Shown here: piece by piece, positions 16,815 to 27,629 of the stretch | Position numbering within the stretch: position 1 is the first letter of the stretch | Layout of the letters: every line of letters begins with the position of its first letter | Source of the DNA: Carya illinoinensis | Lineage: Eukaryota; Streptophyta; Magnoliopsida; Fagales; Juglandaceae | Reading direction: 5' to 3' | DNA: 64,000 nt | Assembly (NCBI RefSeq): GCF_018687715.1 | Contig: NC_056761.1 | Span: 19,956,001 to 20,020,000 of the forward strand | Program-made: the position numbers and the translations under genes | The notes under the pieces: model-generated | The model's database searches: none | Told to the model about the DNA's origin: nothing | What the model saw: only the letters and a program-made list of their open reading frames with translations

Positions 16815-16890
16815 GAAAAGTGGAAAACCCTAATGGGTTAGGCTGAAACGGCGCCGTTTCAGCCTAACCCATTAGGGTTTTCACTTTTCA
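16815..16890. repeat. 58-bp perfect palindrome with telo-box-like arms
   Basis: Positions 16824-16881 are perfectly self-complementary around CGGCGCCG. One extra base on the left separates them from further matched arms, out to 16815 and 16890. Each arm carries AAAACCCTAAT, which contains the plant telo-box core AAACCCTAA. It lies upstream of the transposase, just before two poly-C runs (16894-16912 and 16928-16941), each followed by CGATTCCCTCCCCT. Confidence 0.85.
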
Positions 16891-17118
16891 TTTCCCCCCC
16901 CCCCCCCCCCCCGATTCCCTCCCCTTTCCCCCCCCCCCCCCGATTCCCTCCCCTCCCCCTTCAGACTTTCAGTGTTTAGACAGTTTAGTGCCCACTGCCT
17001 TCACAAGTCATTTTCTTCCTCACTCCTCAGTGCCTCACCTCTCATCTGAACCGGTGCCGTGCCGTCGCCCCTCCGACCTCCGTCACTCCTCTGAAAGCAC
17101 ATTCTTTGCAAAACCGAG

Positions 17119-18008
17119 GTGCCTCTCTCTCTCTCTTTCTCTCTCTATAATTTGTATATCTTAACTATTTTTGCATTATTTTTGTTCATTTTCGAAATAG
17201 TTGTGGATATTAGGTTTGTTTGTGTGCTGGAATCGTTGGATAGTTGTGGATTTTAGGATTGTTGTGTGCTATTTATGAAAGGCCATGGGTTTTCTTCATG
17301 AGAGATGGATGGGGGTCATGGGTTTAAGCAGATTCGCAGAAGCTTTTAACCCAGTAAGCACTGAGTTCGCTCGAGCGAAGTGTCGAGCGAGGGTCGAGCG
17401 GCACACTCTGCCTGAATTCGCTCGAGCTCAGTGTCGAGCGAGGGTTGAGCGGCACACTCTGCCTGAATTCGCTCGAGCTCAGTGTCGAGCGAGGGTCGAG
17501 CGGCACACTCTGCCTGAAATCGCTCGAGCGAAGTGTCGAGCGAGGGTCGAGCGGCACACTCTGCCTGAAATCGCTCGAGCTCAGTGTCGAGCGAGGGTCG
17601 AGCGGCACACTCTGCCTGAATTCGCTCGAGCTCAGTGTCGAGCGAGGGTCGAGCGGCACACTCTGCCTGAATTCGCTCGAGCTCAGTGTCGAGCGAGGGT
17701 CGAGCGGCACACTCTGCCTGAATTCGCTCGAGCTCAGTGTCGAGCGAGGGTCGAGCGGCACACTCTGCCTGAATTCGCTCGAGCTCAGTGTCGAGCGAGG
17801 GTCGAGCGGCACACTCTGCCTGAATTCGCTCGAGCGAAGTGTCGAGCGAGGGTCGAGCGATGCAACCACATTTATAGATTCCTAGGACATTTTTTCTCAT
17901 TACTACTATATAAGTATATATGTATATCATATAAGTTACTTGAGTAATCTTTACATTAGTTCATGAATTTATTTTCTTTATGTTTATCTTATTTGTTGTG
18001 CTCTACAG
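17119..18008 (+). other. Putative 5' UTR intron of the hAT transposase
   Basis: A GT at 17119 after CCGAG, followed by a CT-rich stretch, and a good acceptor (TGCTCTACAG, ending 18008) 16 bases before the start codon suggest a leader intron. If so, the 51-bp tandem array is spliced out of the transposase message. Inferred from splice-like motifs only. Confidence 0.35.
17363..17860. repeat. 51-bp tandem array, about 9.8 copies
   Basis: Nearly identical head-to-tail units of 51 bp, each with GCTCGAGC, TCGAGCGA and GGTCGAGCG blocks and many CpG sites. Copies differ mainly at AAG/CAG-type and ATC/TTC-type positions. Because 51 divides by three and the unit lacks stops in several frames, both strands show long open frames (17285-17947 plus; 17324-17869 and 17346-17930 minus). 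I take these as artefacts of the repeat. Confidence 0.9.
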
Positions 18009-18024
18009 TTCTAGTTATTAAATA

Positions 18025-20328
18025 ATGGATATGGAAGGCACAAACACTCCTACATCCACAGGTGCATCTTGTCCTGGCATTCCAGCCCCAGAACAACCGA
18101 TTGATATTCCCATTCCAATAGTTGATGAGTCTAGCGGACCAATAGGCTCTTCAGTAGGTACTCCTAGTGCCTTTCATTCTACCCCTCGCCCTCCACCTGG
18201 TAGTAGAAATATTAAGAATAGGTCTGAGGTATGGTCCCACTTCACAAGAGTGCCCGATTGTGATCCCGAAGAGCCTATAGCTACTTGTAATCATTGTCAT
18301 AGGCAATGGAAATGCCATCCCAAAAGGCAAGGCACTTCGGCCATGAAAACACACATCCAACTTTGCCCCAAAAACCGTAAGAGTAAATTGGATAAGAGTC
18401 AAACATTCTTGGTCCCGGAAGCAAGAAGTGAAGGAGGGGAAGGGGAGAAAACCTTAGGGATGGCCAAATATAATGAGAAAAAAATACGAGCTGCCCTTGC
18501 TAGGATGGTGATAGTGGATGAGCTACCATTTAGATGTGTTGAGGGAGAAGGGTTTCGGGAATTTGTTAAAGCCCTTGATCCAAGGTTTCCTATTCCTTCT
18601 CGATTTACCGTAATGCGTGACTGTATGAGGGTATTCTTGAGAGAGAAGGATAGCTTGAAGAAAATGTTTTTGACCACCAAACAAAGAGTATGCCTAACCA
18701 CCGACACTTGGACTTCTATCCAAAATATTAATTACATGTGTGTGACCGCTCACTTTATTGATAATAATTGGAAGTTGCATAAGCGGATCATTTCATTTGT
18801 TCGGATTAGCGACCATAAGGGGGCAACGATTGGGAGGGAGTTGGAGGAGTGTATGCTTGATTGGGGCATTGACAAAATCCTCACAATTACAGTGGATAAT
18901 GCTACCTCTAACGACTCTGCTATTGATTGGTTGAGAACAAGGGAAATAGGAAGTGCGGATTGTATAGCAAATCACGAGTTTATTCACATGAGGTGTACGG
19001 CACACATCTTAAACCTTATTGTGAGTGAAGGTTTGAAAGATGTTGATGACTCAATTGTAAGGGTCCGAAATCTGATTAAGTATGTGAAGTCTTCTCCCCA
19101 AAGACTTGCCACTTTCAAGTCTTGTGTTGATAGATCAAAAGTTCAATGCTCTAGTTTTTTGACTCTTGACGTGCCTACTAGATGGAATTCGACTTTTCTT
19201 ATGTTGGACGTGGCTGAGAAGTATCAAAAAGCCTTCCAACTTTTGCTTGATGAAGATCCCTACTCACGAGTTTATTTGTCTGAGGATGGACATGGGAGAA
19301 AGGGTCTAGGAGCTCCTGGGCCGGATGATTGGGAGACCATAAGAAACTTTTCGAAGTTTCTTCAAATATTTTATGGTGTTACATTGCGCATTTCTGGTAC
19401 ACTATATGTCACATCAAATAATTATGTCCAGGAGCTTATTGCCATTCATAAACACTTGAATAATTTTTGTGACAATAGTAATCGACGTTTGAGTTCAATG
19501 GCTTTCAGAATGAAGACAAAGTATAATAAATATTGGGGTGATCTTGAAAAAATAAATCGGTTGTTGTTTATTGCTGCTATTCTTGATCCGCGGTTTAAAT
19601 TGGTTACTCAAGCTTATTGGTTCAAGAAAACATTGGGTGAGGCGAAGGGTGAGGAATTTGTTGCACTCCTCAAGAGGGATATGGAATATTTGTATGAGGC
19701 ATATGTAGAGTTTGGTGGTGGGTGCGTAACTGGTGCTAACAAAACTCAAAGCGGTGAAGCTAGTGCATCAATGGGGAGTAGTAGTACAGTTACAGACTAT
19801 GATCCATTGGATTTTTTGAGGGAGTTCCATAAAGAGCATACAGCATCTTTGATGGATTGTAAGTCAGAGTTAGAGCGGTATTTGTTGGAGAATATTGAGA
19901 TTCCTACGGGGAGTTTCGATATTTTAATTTGGTGGAAAGTCAACTCTACCAAGTATCCAGTTCTTGCTCTAATGGCAAGAGATATCTTGGCCATTCCTAT
20001 CACCACCGTTGCATCTGAGTCAGCATTTAGCACAGGAGGCCGTGTCCTGGATCCGTTTAGGAGCTCTTTGGCTCCTAGAACTGTAGAAGCTCTCGTGTGC
20101 TCGCAAAATTGGTTGAAGTCTACTCCCATATGCTTGAGTCAAAATTATTCTGAAGCCATTGATGATGCAGAGAGTTATAAGCTAGACTCAGGTAATGTAT
20201 TTAGAGATTTTTTTTAAGTTGTTATATGAGTTGATTTTAACATTTTGTAATACTAATTTCCTATACTTTAACATCTTAATGCAGAATTAGCCAATTCTAT
20301 GGCCAACATACTCCGTGAAGAGGATTGA
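18025..20328 (+). CDS. hAT-family transposase with BED zinc finger
   Basis: Catalyses excision and reinsertion of the surrounding element in the nucleus. Exon 1 is 18025-20191 and exon 2 is 20285-20328, joined across a GT-AG intron; the product is about 736 residues. Without splicing the frame ends at 20217 after FRDFF. A BED finger lies at about 67-115 (Cys88, Cys91, His110, Cys114). The RNase-H-like core has an Asp in TTDTW (227) and one in TVDNA (291). The hAT C-terminal dimerisation region (about 631-700) contains ASESAFSTGGRVLD. No stop or shift interrupts it, so it may still be active. It resembles the RICESLEEPER/DAYSLEEPER-type plant hAT group, but being inside an intact element it is a transposon gene rather than a domesticated one. 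Confidence 0.92.
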
Positions 20329-20859
20329 CAATCTTGTTTCTGGTATCTTATTTCAATTTTGCTTTCTTTATTTTTATAAATTTATATGATATCTTATTTC
20401 TTCACTAATTTTTTTTTTTTTTTCAGGCACAAGTTGAAAAATTACATTTTTTGGACCTTTGGTTATGTATTTTTAATTTTAGGTTGTAATTTTGGACTTT
20501 TGGTTATGTATTTTTAATTTTAAGTTTTAATTTTGGTTATGTATTTTTTAATTAACATTTTGTAATTTTGGTTATGTAATTTTAATGTGTGTATTTAGTT
20601 TTAATTTAGTTTTTAATTTTAGTTGCACATTTGAATTTAGTTTTATTTTTTATAGTGATAGATTTTGAATTTAGTTTTATTTTCTAATGTGATGATTTTG
20701 GTTAGATAAATTAGAAATCTCAAATTATATTTTAAAAAAAAAATTGATATAGAAGTCCAAATCCGATTAGAGTTGGAAATTGTAAAATTGAAATGTTAAT
20801 TGGGTTAAAGAAAAAAGTCTAAAAAAAGGCCCAATAAAAAAGCCCAACAAAAAGCCCAA

Positions 20860-21000
20860 CTCCGACTCCGCTCCGACTCCGCTCCGACAAGTCGGAGTCG
20901 GAGTCGGAGCGGAGTAGGGTGTAAGCGGAGTCGGAGTCGGAGGTCGGATTCGGCCTCCGACAAAGTCGGAGTCGGAGTCGGAGGATGCCAAATCCGACTC
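20860..21000. repeat. 3' subterminal GACTCC hexamer array
   Basis: Mirrors the 5' tract: GACTCC runs switch to GGAGTC runs around CCGACAAGTCGG near 20884-20895, then again near 20958. Shared subterminal hexamers at both ends fit transposase recognition sites. Confidence 0.75.
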
Positions 21001-21024
21001 CGGTTCAATCGGTGCTCAGCCCTA

Positions 21025-21032
21025 GCACTGGA
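21025..21032. repeat. Right 8-bp target duplication of hAT
   Basis: GCACTGGA, an exact copy of 14996-15003. Confidence 0.85.
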
Positions 21033-21260
21033 TACCAAATGTGTCGGTTTGCACTCAACGTCCGAGTTTGAATTAAAATTGCGTTTGAATAATGAAATAA
21101 AAAGGCAATGTGGAATAAAAAAAAAAAAAAAAATTGAAAAACAGAGGTTCAAGTCGCCGGCCAAGTTTGACCATTGTAATGCCAGCTTTTTGACTCTTGC
21201 TCCTTCGAATCTACAATCAGCCTAAGGGAATCTAAAGGGACCAATTTTAGTAGAGTTTTG

Positions 21261-21457
21261 CTACACAACTTTTCAACACTTTAATATTTTACTTTTTTTT
21301 TAATTTTTACTATTTTATTTTTTATCAAATATTTAATATATAAATAATAAATAAAATAATTAAATTAATTTAAAAAGAATAAATTCAAAAATAATATTAA
21401 AAAAATATTAAAAAATTAAAAAAAGTTGAGATGTTGAAATGTTGAGAGGTTGTGTAG
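21261..21457. mobile_element. MITE with CTACACAAC inverted ends
   Basis: About 197 bp. It starts CTACACAACTTTTCAACAC and ends with the near complement (GTTGAGAGGTTGTGTAG). The middle is A/T-only, with no coding capacity. A diverged relative lies near 59938-60100. Target duplication not resolved. Confidence 0.6.
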
Positions 21458-21472
21458 ATTTTTTCATTCTCA

Positions 21473-21745
21473 TATGATTCCAACTTGAACAGTATAGTCC
21501 GTGGGTTGTTTGCATCAATCTCCTTAATTTGTATCGATTTTAGTTAGATAAAATGAAATAGGAGTTAAATAAAATAATATTTTTTAATATTATTTTAAGA
21601 CTCAATTATAGTATGATTCCAATTTGAGCAATATAATTGGTAGGTTGTTTGCATCAATCTCTTTCGTTTGTACTAATCTTCTCGTTAGATGAGATGAAAT
21701 AAAATTTGAATAAAATATTATTTTTATTTTAAGATTTTGAAAAAT
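21473..21745. repeat. Direct duplication, about 138-bp period
   Basis: Two diverged copies (about 21473-21610 and 21611-21745) begin TATGATTCCAA and share GGTTGTTTGCATCAATCTC. Both run into the TTTGGAT-family AT-rich sequence; the second copy continues to about 21812 with the block order seen at 33041-33190. Confidence 0.6.
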
Positions 21746-21834
21746 TTAAATTGTTTATTATATTTTGTTTAAGAATTTGATAGAATTATAATAATTAGAC
21801 GAGAAGAGATAAGATATTTTTATTATTGTTTTAA

Positions 21835-23162
21835 AAAAATAACGTAAGTTCTTTTCATTAATCTTCACGTATTACAACTTTATCACTATTCAGACATCCC
21901 ACTATAAAAGTTGGGACCTCCTCAATCCATACTTGTTCTTCCTCAATAGCTGAAGCTTTTTTGATTAGAGTATGAACCCTATTTTTTTCTCTGTATACAA
22001 AGTGTAAATGCCAATCTAGCATGCGTCTAAAGTAAAAAATAATATCCTCAACAATAGGATTGAAGGAAGGTAAGGCTTCATCATCACTTTACATAGCATG
22101 GATAACTACTTTTGCATCTCCTTCGAACATGGCTTGTTGAATGTTGAGGTCAGACCACAATTCTAATGCTTTCCTCAAAGCAAAACTTTCTGCTACTGCT
22201 GCATCTACCACATTGGACTTTTGATCACACACTACAATCATAGCCTCTCATTCTTCATCTCTTACAATAATCCCTAATCCCATTCTCTTCCTCTTTAAAT
22301 CCAGAGTGCATCCCAATTGAACTTTACATAACCTTTTTCTAGTTTTTCCCACTTCAACCTTCCTATCAAGTTGTTTTGTATTGTACCATTCTAAAGAGGA
22401 TCTTGAGCCAACTAGATTTCTTGAAACTCATGCAGGGTTGTCTTTGTAGCAATGAAAGAATTCCTAAGGCAGGCCATTCTTCTTTTGAAAACCCAATCAT
22501 TTCTCCTAAGCCAAGCCATCTCCTCCAACTGGCTCTTGGTAAGTCTGTTCATTAGCTTCTCCCACAAAGGCAAAAACTCCATCTCTGATCTAGCCCATTT
22601 CTTGACATAGCTTGCATCATTACCCTAGATGTCATTTGCTACAGGGCACTCCCACAACACATGCATAAGGGATTCTTCTACTACATCACACATAGGGCAC
22701 ATTTTGTCTTTTGTCACCTTTCACTTAAAGAGATTTTCCTTTTAAAGAGATTTTCCTTTGTTGGTAGCAGATTATTTGTAGCTTTCCAAAGAAATAGTTT
22801 TGTCACACCTGGTACCTCAAGGTTCCAAATGCTTCTCCATTTGTCATCTACCTTCCTCTCCAATGAGCTCTCACCTTTGCTTCTCTCCCTTATTTCCAAA
22901 TGCAAAAAGTAGGCACTTAAAAACATCCTTTCTGAGATGGTCCCTAGAACAAATTATCCTTTCTACCTCTGCTCAAAGGTAAACTAAGGATTTGTTCAGC
23001 CTCTTCATCTGTAAAAATGGCTCTGATCTTTGTTTCATCCCATTCAAATTTCTGTTTATCAATTAATTCCTCAACTTTTGAGTCTTCCTGCAACTAGGAC
23101 ATTGGAGATTGGACAGTATAAGAATGGGCCTAGGGAGCCATTTACAGCCCCAAATTTGAACC
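21835..23162 (-). mobile_element. LINE A, 3' part (zf-RVT, RNase H)
   Basis: Minus-strand remnant of a plant L1 LINE, separated from its 5' part (27622-32000) by an LTR-like insertion. Frames translate to the linker after the reverse transcriptase (QIWGCKWLPRP near 23130-23157), then a zf-RVT region (about 22930-22660: WNLEVPGVTKLFLWKATNN), then an RNase H region (AVAESFALRKALE near 22160-22200). Stops and shifts break it. The 3' end is near 21835-21840, where short A runs follow in the element's orientation. Confidence 0.8.
23158..23162. repeat. Left flank, decayed target duplication of LTR-like insertion
   Basis: GAACC here faces AAATC at 27622-27626. Both are one change from GAATC, which also restores a normal LINE reading (KEIQIW) across the site. 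Confidence 0.45.
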
Positions 23163-26100
23163 TGTAACAGCCCGCTAAAAATTCAATGGTGAAATTTCTA
23201 TAGACTTTAGGAACCTCATGAAAACTCCGTAAGTTTTAACGAATCGACTAATCACATAGGTTTTAGTCTTTCAACATAGTTAGTATTATCACTCACTGTG
23301 ATATCAGAAATATAATTTTAATTGTTTGAGGTAGTTAGAAGTGTCAGAATACATTATGGTTTGCGTCACTAGACTCAGTTGATTATTTAGAATTTTATGG
23401 TACAATAACCCATTTTCTTAATTTTCGGACGAAACGCTTATTCGAAACTGTGAATTTATTTTTAGGGACACTTCAGGGTTGGATTTTTGTAAACTATTTT
23501 CACTGTAGGTTAATATGAATATTTAGGATTTTTCAGTACTAAATTTATTATGCATTTATTTGGAGTGAATAGTAACCTTAATAAGCGTACTAAGTGTAAT
23601 GTTTTCAAAATCATAGTGCGGAATGTCCAAATTAAGTAAGAGAAGTTTTATTTTGACACTTGGCAAGATTTTAGCCACACATAGTGAAAGTATTAGACAC
23701 TTGGCACAAAGAGGAACCATTAGATGGATTTGTGAAGGAAATCAAGGTATGAGATCATGCCATCTAAGCAAAATTTTTTTTCATCTGATCAACCAGATTG
23801 AGCTAGATCAAAGAGGGTTTCAACTCTAGTGAAACCCTAAATGGTTGGAATCCAACTGAAACCCCAAAAGCTTGGTTGAAACCGAAACCCTAAACGGTTT
23901 CCCCAAACTTTAAAGTTGGCCTTCAAATGCTCTTTGATCCAATTTCTAGCATTGTGTTTAATCACTTGATTAAATCACTTCCACATGCTATTAATTTCTC
24001 AAATTCTTCTTATGACATCATTATCCAATCTTTTAAACGTTGGAAATTTGTTTGGCCAAGAAAAATTAGATTTGGACTTGATAGCATCTCAAACCCTAAC
24101 CAAACCCTCTTTAAACCCCAAATTAAAGCCCACTTGGTTGACGCCCACCAAAGCCCACGAATTTGGCCACCTTGGTAAGGCTTCTTGAAGAAGTTTTCTC
24201 CCCTACATGGCAGACCATTCAATACCCTTGGCTGCACCTAATAGTGCCTTGATGAGATGGAGAAACCCACCCCATCAACCCCTATACCTCATAGCTTCTG
24301 CAGGCTGTCCTTTGCCCCTCACTATTCTCCACTTTATGTCATATAGCCACCTTTAATCAAGGTCATTCAGGTCCATATCTTCCCCCTACATAAGCCTTGA
24401 GTCGTGCAAGATATAATTCCTTCCCTTTCATCACTTCTTCACCCCTTTCTTAGAGAGAAACCCAAAAGAGCTCTCTCGGGTAGATTTCTAGGTCTTTTTG
24501 CGTGGAACTTCTTGACCCTTTGTAAGTATTTTCACAAGATAAATCTTTCATAAAAGTTGTTCATATTTAAGTCTAGTTTCCATAAATATATTATTCATAT
24601 CATTACATGGTCATTTTGTTAGTTGAAAGTATTTTTAACCATGGAAAGGTCATTCTGGGCGTAAAACTGGAGAGTATGTTATGTTTTGAAATTTTTGACC
24701 AAGCTAATGGATATATCTTGGTCTGAAACTTTTATGGAGTGTTGTTAGCATGTGTTTAAGAGTGTTAATTGAAGTTTTGTTGACTAAAGCTTTTAATGAG
24801 ATATTTTCTTAGATCTAGAAACTTGAAAACTGGAAGTAGAAAAACAGTTTTTATTGGGAGAAAGTTTGAATATTTCGTGGTTTGATCTTACTCTAATAGC
24901 TTTGATATTTTTATATGATGATCCTAAGTCTCTTATTTTCATGTTATGATATTATTTTGAAGATATTTAGCATTAGTTTCAAAGATATGATTTTTCTATG
25001 CAAGAGAATTTCAGTTAGGCCTAAGATTTGATGTTTTTAGGTAAGATCCATGTTTTATTGAGTTTTAGCCATGTGATTTTAAGTTTGATGGTTGGATATT
25101 CTTTAGGACACATTTTAAAACCATTTGATGCTTTATTTCAAAGACCTCACCTTCTTAAGCCATTGATCAAGAGATTTATCAAAACTAGTTGAGGAAAAAG
25201 TTTCTGTTTTTGGACTAAGTGTAAAACCAAAAGCTCCAAGTGTTATTTTGTGACTTTGGTGACTTTATTTTGATAATTTAAAGCATGGTTGATCTTAGGA
25301 TGATGTTATGAATATGTTAGAACTAAGATTTGATTTTTTTGGAATTCTTGGAGATGCTTTGATTTAGGGTCAAAGCTTGTGACTCATGTGTTTGGATCTT
25401 TTTATAAAAAGTTTGGTGCTGATTATTAGCTTTTTCTAAATGGATGTTTTAAGTATGGTTTTAAAATTAGGATAGGAAGATCTTTGTTGCAAAATTTTAG
25501 GCTAAGCATGAGTTTTGAAGTTGGAAGAAATTGCAACAAAAATCAAAAGAAATGACCTATGGATGTTTTGGCCATAGTGTTTTTTCCATAGTTTTGATTT
25601 GTTTTAAATTTTTCTGACTTGATATTTGAGTTTAGGATAAAATTTGCATGAAGAATGTAAATTTTGGAAATTTTTGGAGTTAGGATGTGAAATCCTTAAG
25701 TTAGGGGTAAAATGATCATTTTTCTACATGTAGAGGGTAAAATGGTAATTTTATTCTAAGTTGTCTCTTTTACATATTTTTAATTGTTAGTAATTAAATT
25801 TCTAACTTATAGAATATCCTCTTATAGTTCCTCATGTTTTGCGCTTTATTTTCTTTGAACGCGACAAACAAGGTAAGTTAACTCTTAACTTACTATCAGT
25901 TTTTTTGTGTATGTATAATGGGTAAGGGAAACTATGGTTTATGTTTGTATGTTGTTATATATGCCATGCCATGCCATGTCATCACATGTTTATCTGTTAC
26001 ATGAATTATTCTGTCATGAAATACTTATTTGTTACACAATATATTCTGTCACATGTTATGTCACGTTATGAACTATTGTCTGTCACATGCTATACCATGT

Positions 26101-27621
26101 TATGAAATTTTGTTTGTTATGTTCATGTCTCAAAGTACATCATGTCCATCTTCTTATGTTCATGTCACGTTACGCCATGTCAGACTTCTGTCTTTTCGTA
26201 TTCATGTCCCGTCTGGTCTCGAATATAGTTTGTGTATCTTGAGAATAATCATGTTAAGTTATTCATGTGAATCACGACCCTAAGTGTCAAGATGGGATAA
26301 TATCCTAGTGGAACTCCTTTGTTTATGCTGGAGTATCTAAATAGGTGTAAAATTCTTTGGGTTGACGAAGTACAGTTAACAGGTTGCAAATGGGGCCTAA
26401 CTAGCTGGTCACTGGAGTGTGCCAGACACTAACGCTGATGGATTCATATTTTATTTTTACGTGTGCTCATAGCAAGTGTGGCACAAATAATTCATGGGGC
26501 CACAACAACTGTGGAGTATGAAGTATGTGGCCACAACACCTGTGGAGCATACACTACGTGAGATATAACAATTGTGACACGTAGAATATGTGGGACCACA
26601 AAAACTATGAAGTACGTATTAACACACTCACAGCTGGTGTAGATACCTGTGTTGTGATGTGGTAATTGGCAGGGACACACGGCTCAAGGGACTCGTGTAG
26701 CACCCATATAGTCATTTTATTAATTAAGTCTATTGAATAAGATTCTAAGTTCATGTATTTCACGTTCTAGTCATGTTTCACGTTATGTTATGTTCGAGTT
26801 TACATTCATGTCAAGTTTCAAGTTCATGTCCATGTTATGTTTCAAGTTCACGTCATGTTATGATTTAAGTTCATGTCACGTCGAGCTAAGTTTCTGTTTC
26901 AGTTCAATTATGTAAGCTCCTGCCATGTTATGTCAAGTCACATTATGGTTATTATTTTATGCCATGTTATGTCAAGTTATGTTATATTTACTTTTGACTT
27001 TGATGGTGCATTCATACCTTTATTTTTATGCATGCATCATTAACCTGTGTGAAAGTTTCCTATTAACTTGCTGAGATTTGTAATCAAATCTCACTGTGGT
27101 AGTCTCAACTACCATTCATCCCGAATGGTAGGCGATGTGTTAGGTTCAAAACAGGGAGCAGACATCGATAGACTGAAGGAGGTTGACTAGACGCCACAGA
27201 TGCGATGCGAAGCTTTTAGCTTCTATAGTTAGTTTTTTTTTTTTTTGGACAGTATTCTAGCCTTGTTAGTTGAGATACATGAGTTACTCGATGAACTGGT
27301 TCAGTAGTGTATTTTGATATTGTAAATATGGAGTCTAGTCTCCCATGTTTTGAGATTATAATCTTCTGAGACAAGTACTGTAATCGTGGATATTTATTTT
27401 GTTAAATATGCATGGATTATGTTTTAATTATTGGGATGTTATAAGTTCAGTGCACAGTATTCAAAAAAAAAAAATTATTTGCTGTGAATATTGCATAATG
27501 CTAGATACATGTTAGGAACATTATATCCTATACGCATGAACGAGGGCAGGTAACTTTGTATTGCATGTCTCGATGCTTTAGATGTCCGTCCGATCCCGAA
27601 CGAAAATCTGGGGACATCACA
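23163..27621. mobile_element. 4.46-kb solo LTR or LARD-like insertion within LINE A
   Basis: The insert begins TGTAACAGCCC and ends GGGGACATCACA, the TG...CA ends of an LTR, and splits a LINE whose protein reading resumes on either side. It has no protease, integrase or reverse transcriptase frame. Its length suits a long gypsy-type solo LTR or a large retrotransposon derivative. The interior shows CATGTTATGTCACGTTATG-type repeats (about 25960-26240 and 26750-27000) and a 31-32 bp tandem repeat at 26495-26620. The clade is not determined and no second LTR was found in the window. Confidence 0.6.
26495..26620. repeat. 31-32 bp tandem repeat in the LTR-like insert
   Basis: About four diverged units beginning GGCCACAACA or similar (near 26498, 26530, 26561, 26592), each followed by CTGTGGAGTATG-like and ACTACGT-like blocks. 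Confidence 0.6.
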
Positions 27622-27629
27622 AAATCTCC

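Larger units (their letters stand above)
15004..21024 (+). mobile_element. Complete, possibly autonomous hAT transposon, 6.0 kb
   Basis: It starts TAGGGCTGAGCA and ends with the exact complement TGCTCAGCCCTA, flanked by an exact 8-bp duplication (GCACTGGA). It encodes an uninterrupted BED-finger hAT transposase on the plus strand. Between termini and gene lie GACTCC/GGAGTC hexamer arrays (about 15020-15290 and 20860-21000), a long AT minisatellite (15300-16800), a 58-bp perfect palindrome, poly-C runs and a 51-bp tandem array. Exact ends and an open transposase suggest a fairly recent insertion. It lies about 1.04 kb upstream of the receptor kinase start, in the opposite transcriptional orientation. 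Confidence 0.88.

Noticed and set aside
17363..17860. CRISPR-like direct repeats
   Set aside because: The units are contiguous with no unique spacers, and the sequence is plant nuclear DNA.
17285..17947. A 220-residue open frame on plus and frames of 181-194 residues on minus, as a repeat protein
   Set aside because: They are the 51-bp tandem unit read in several frames. No codon bias, no start context, and equal openness on both strands.
18399..19005. Minus-strand frames in the transposase region
   Set aside because: Shadows of the intact plus-strand hAT transposase.
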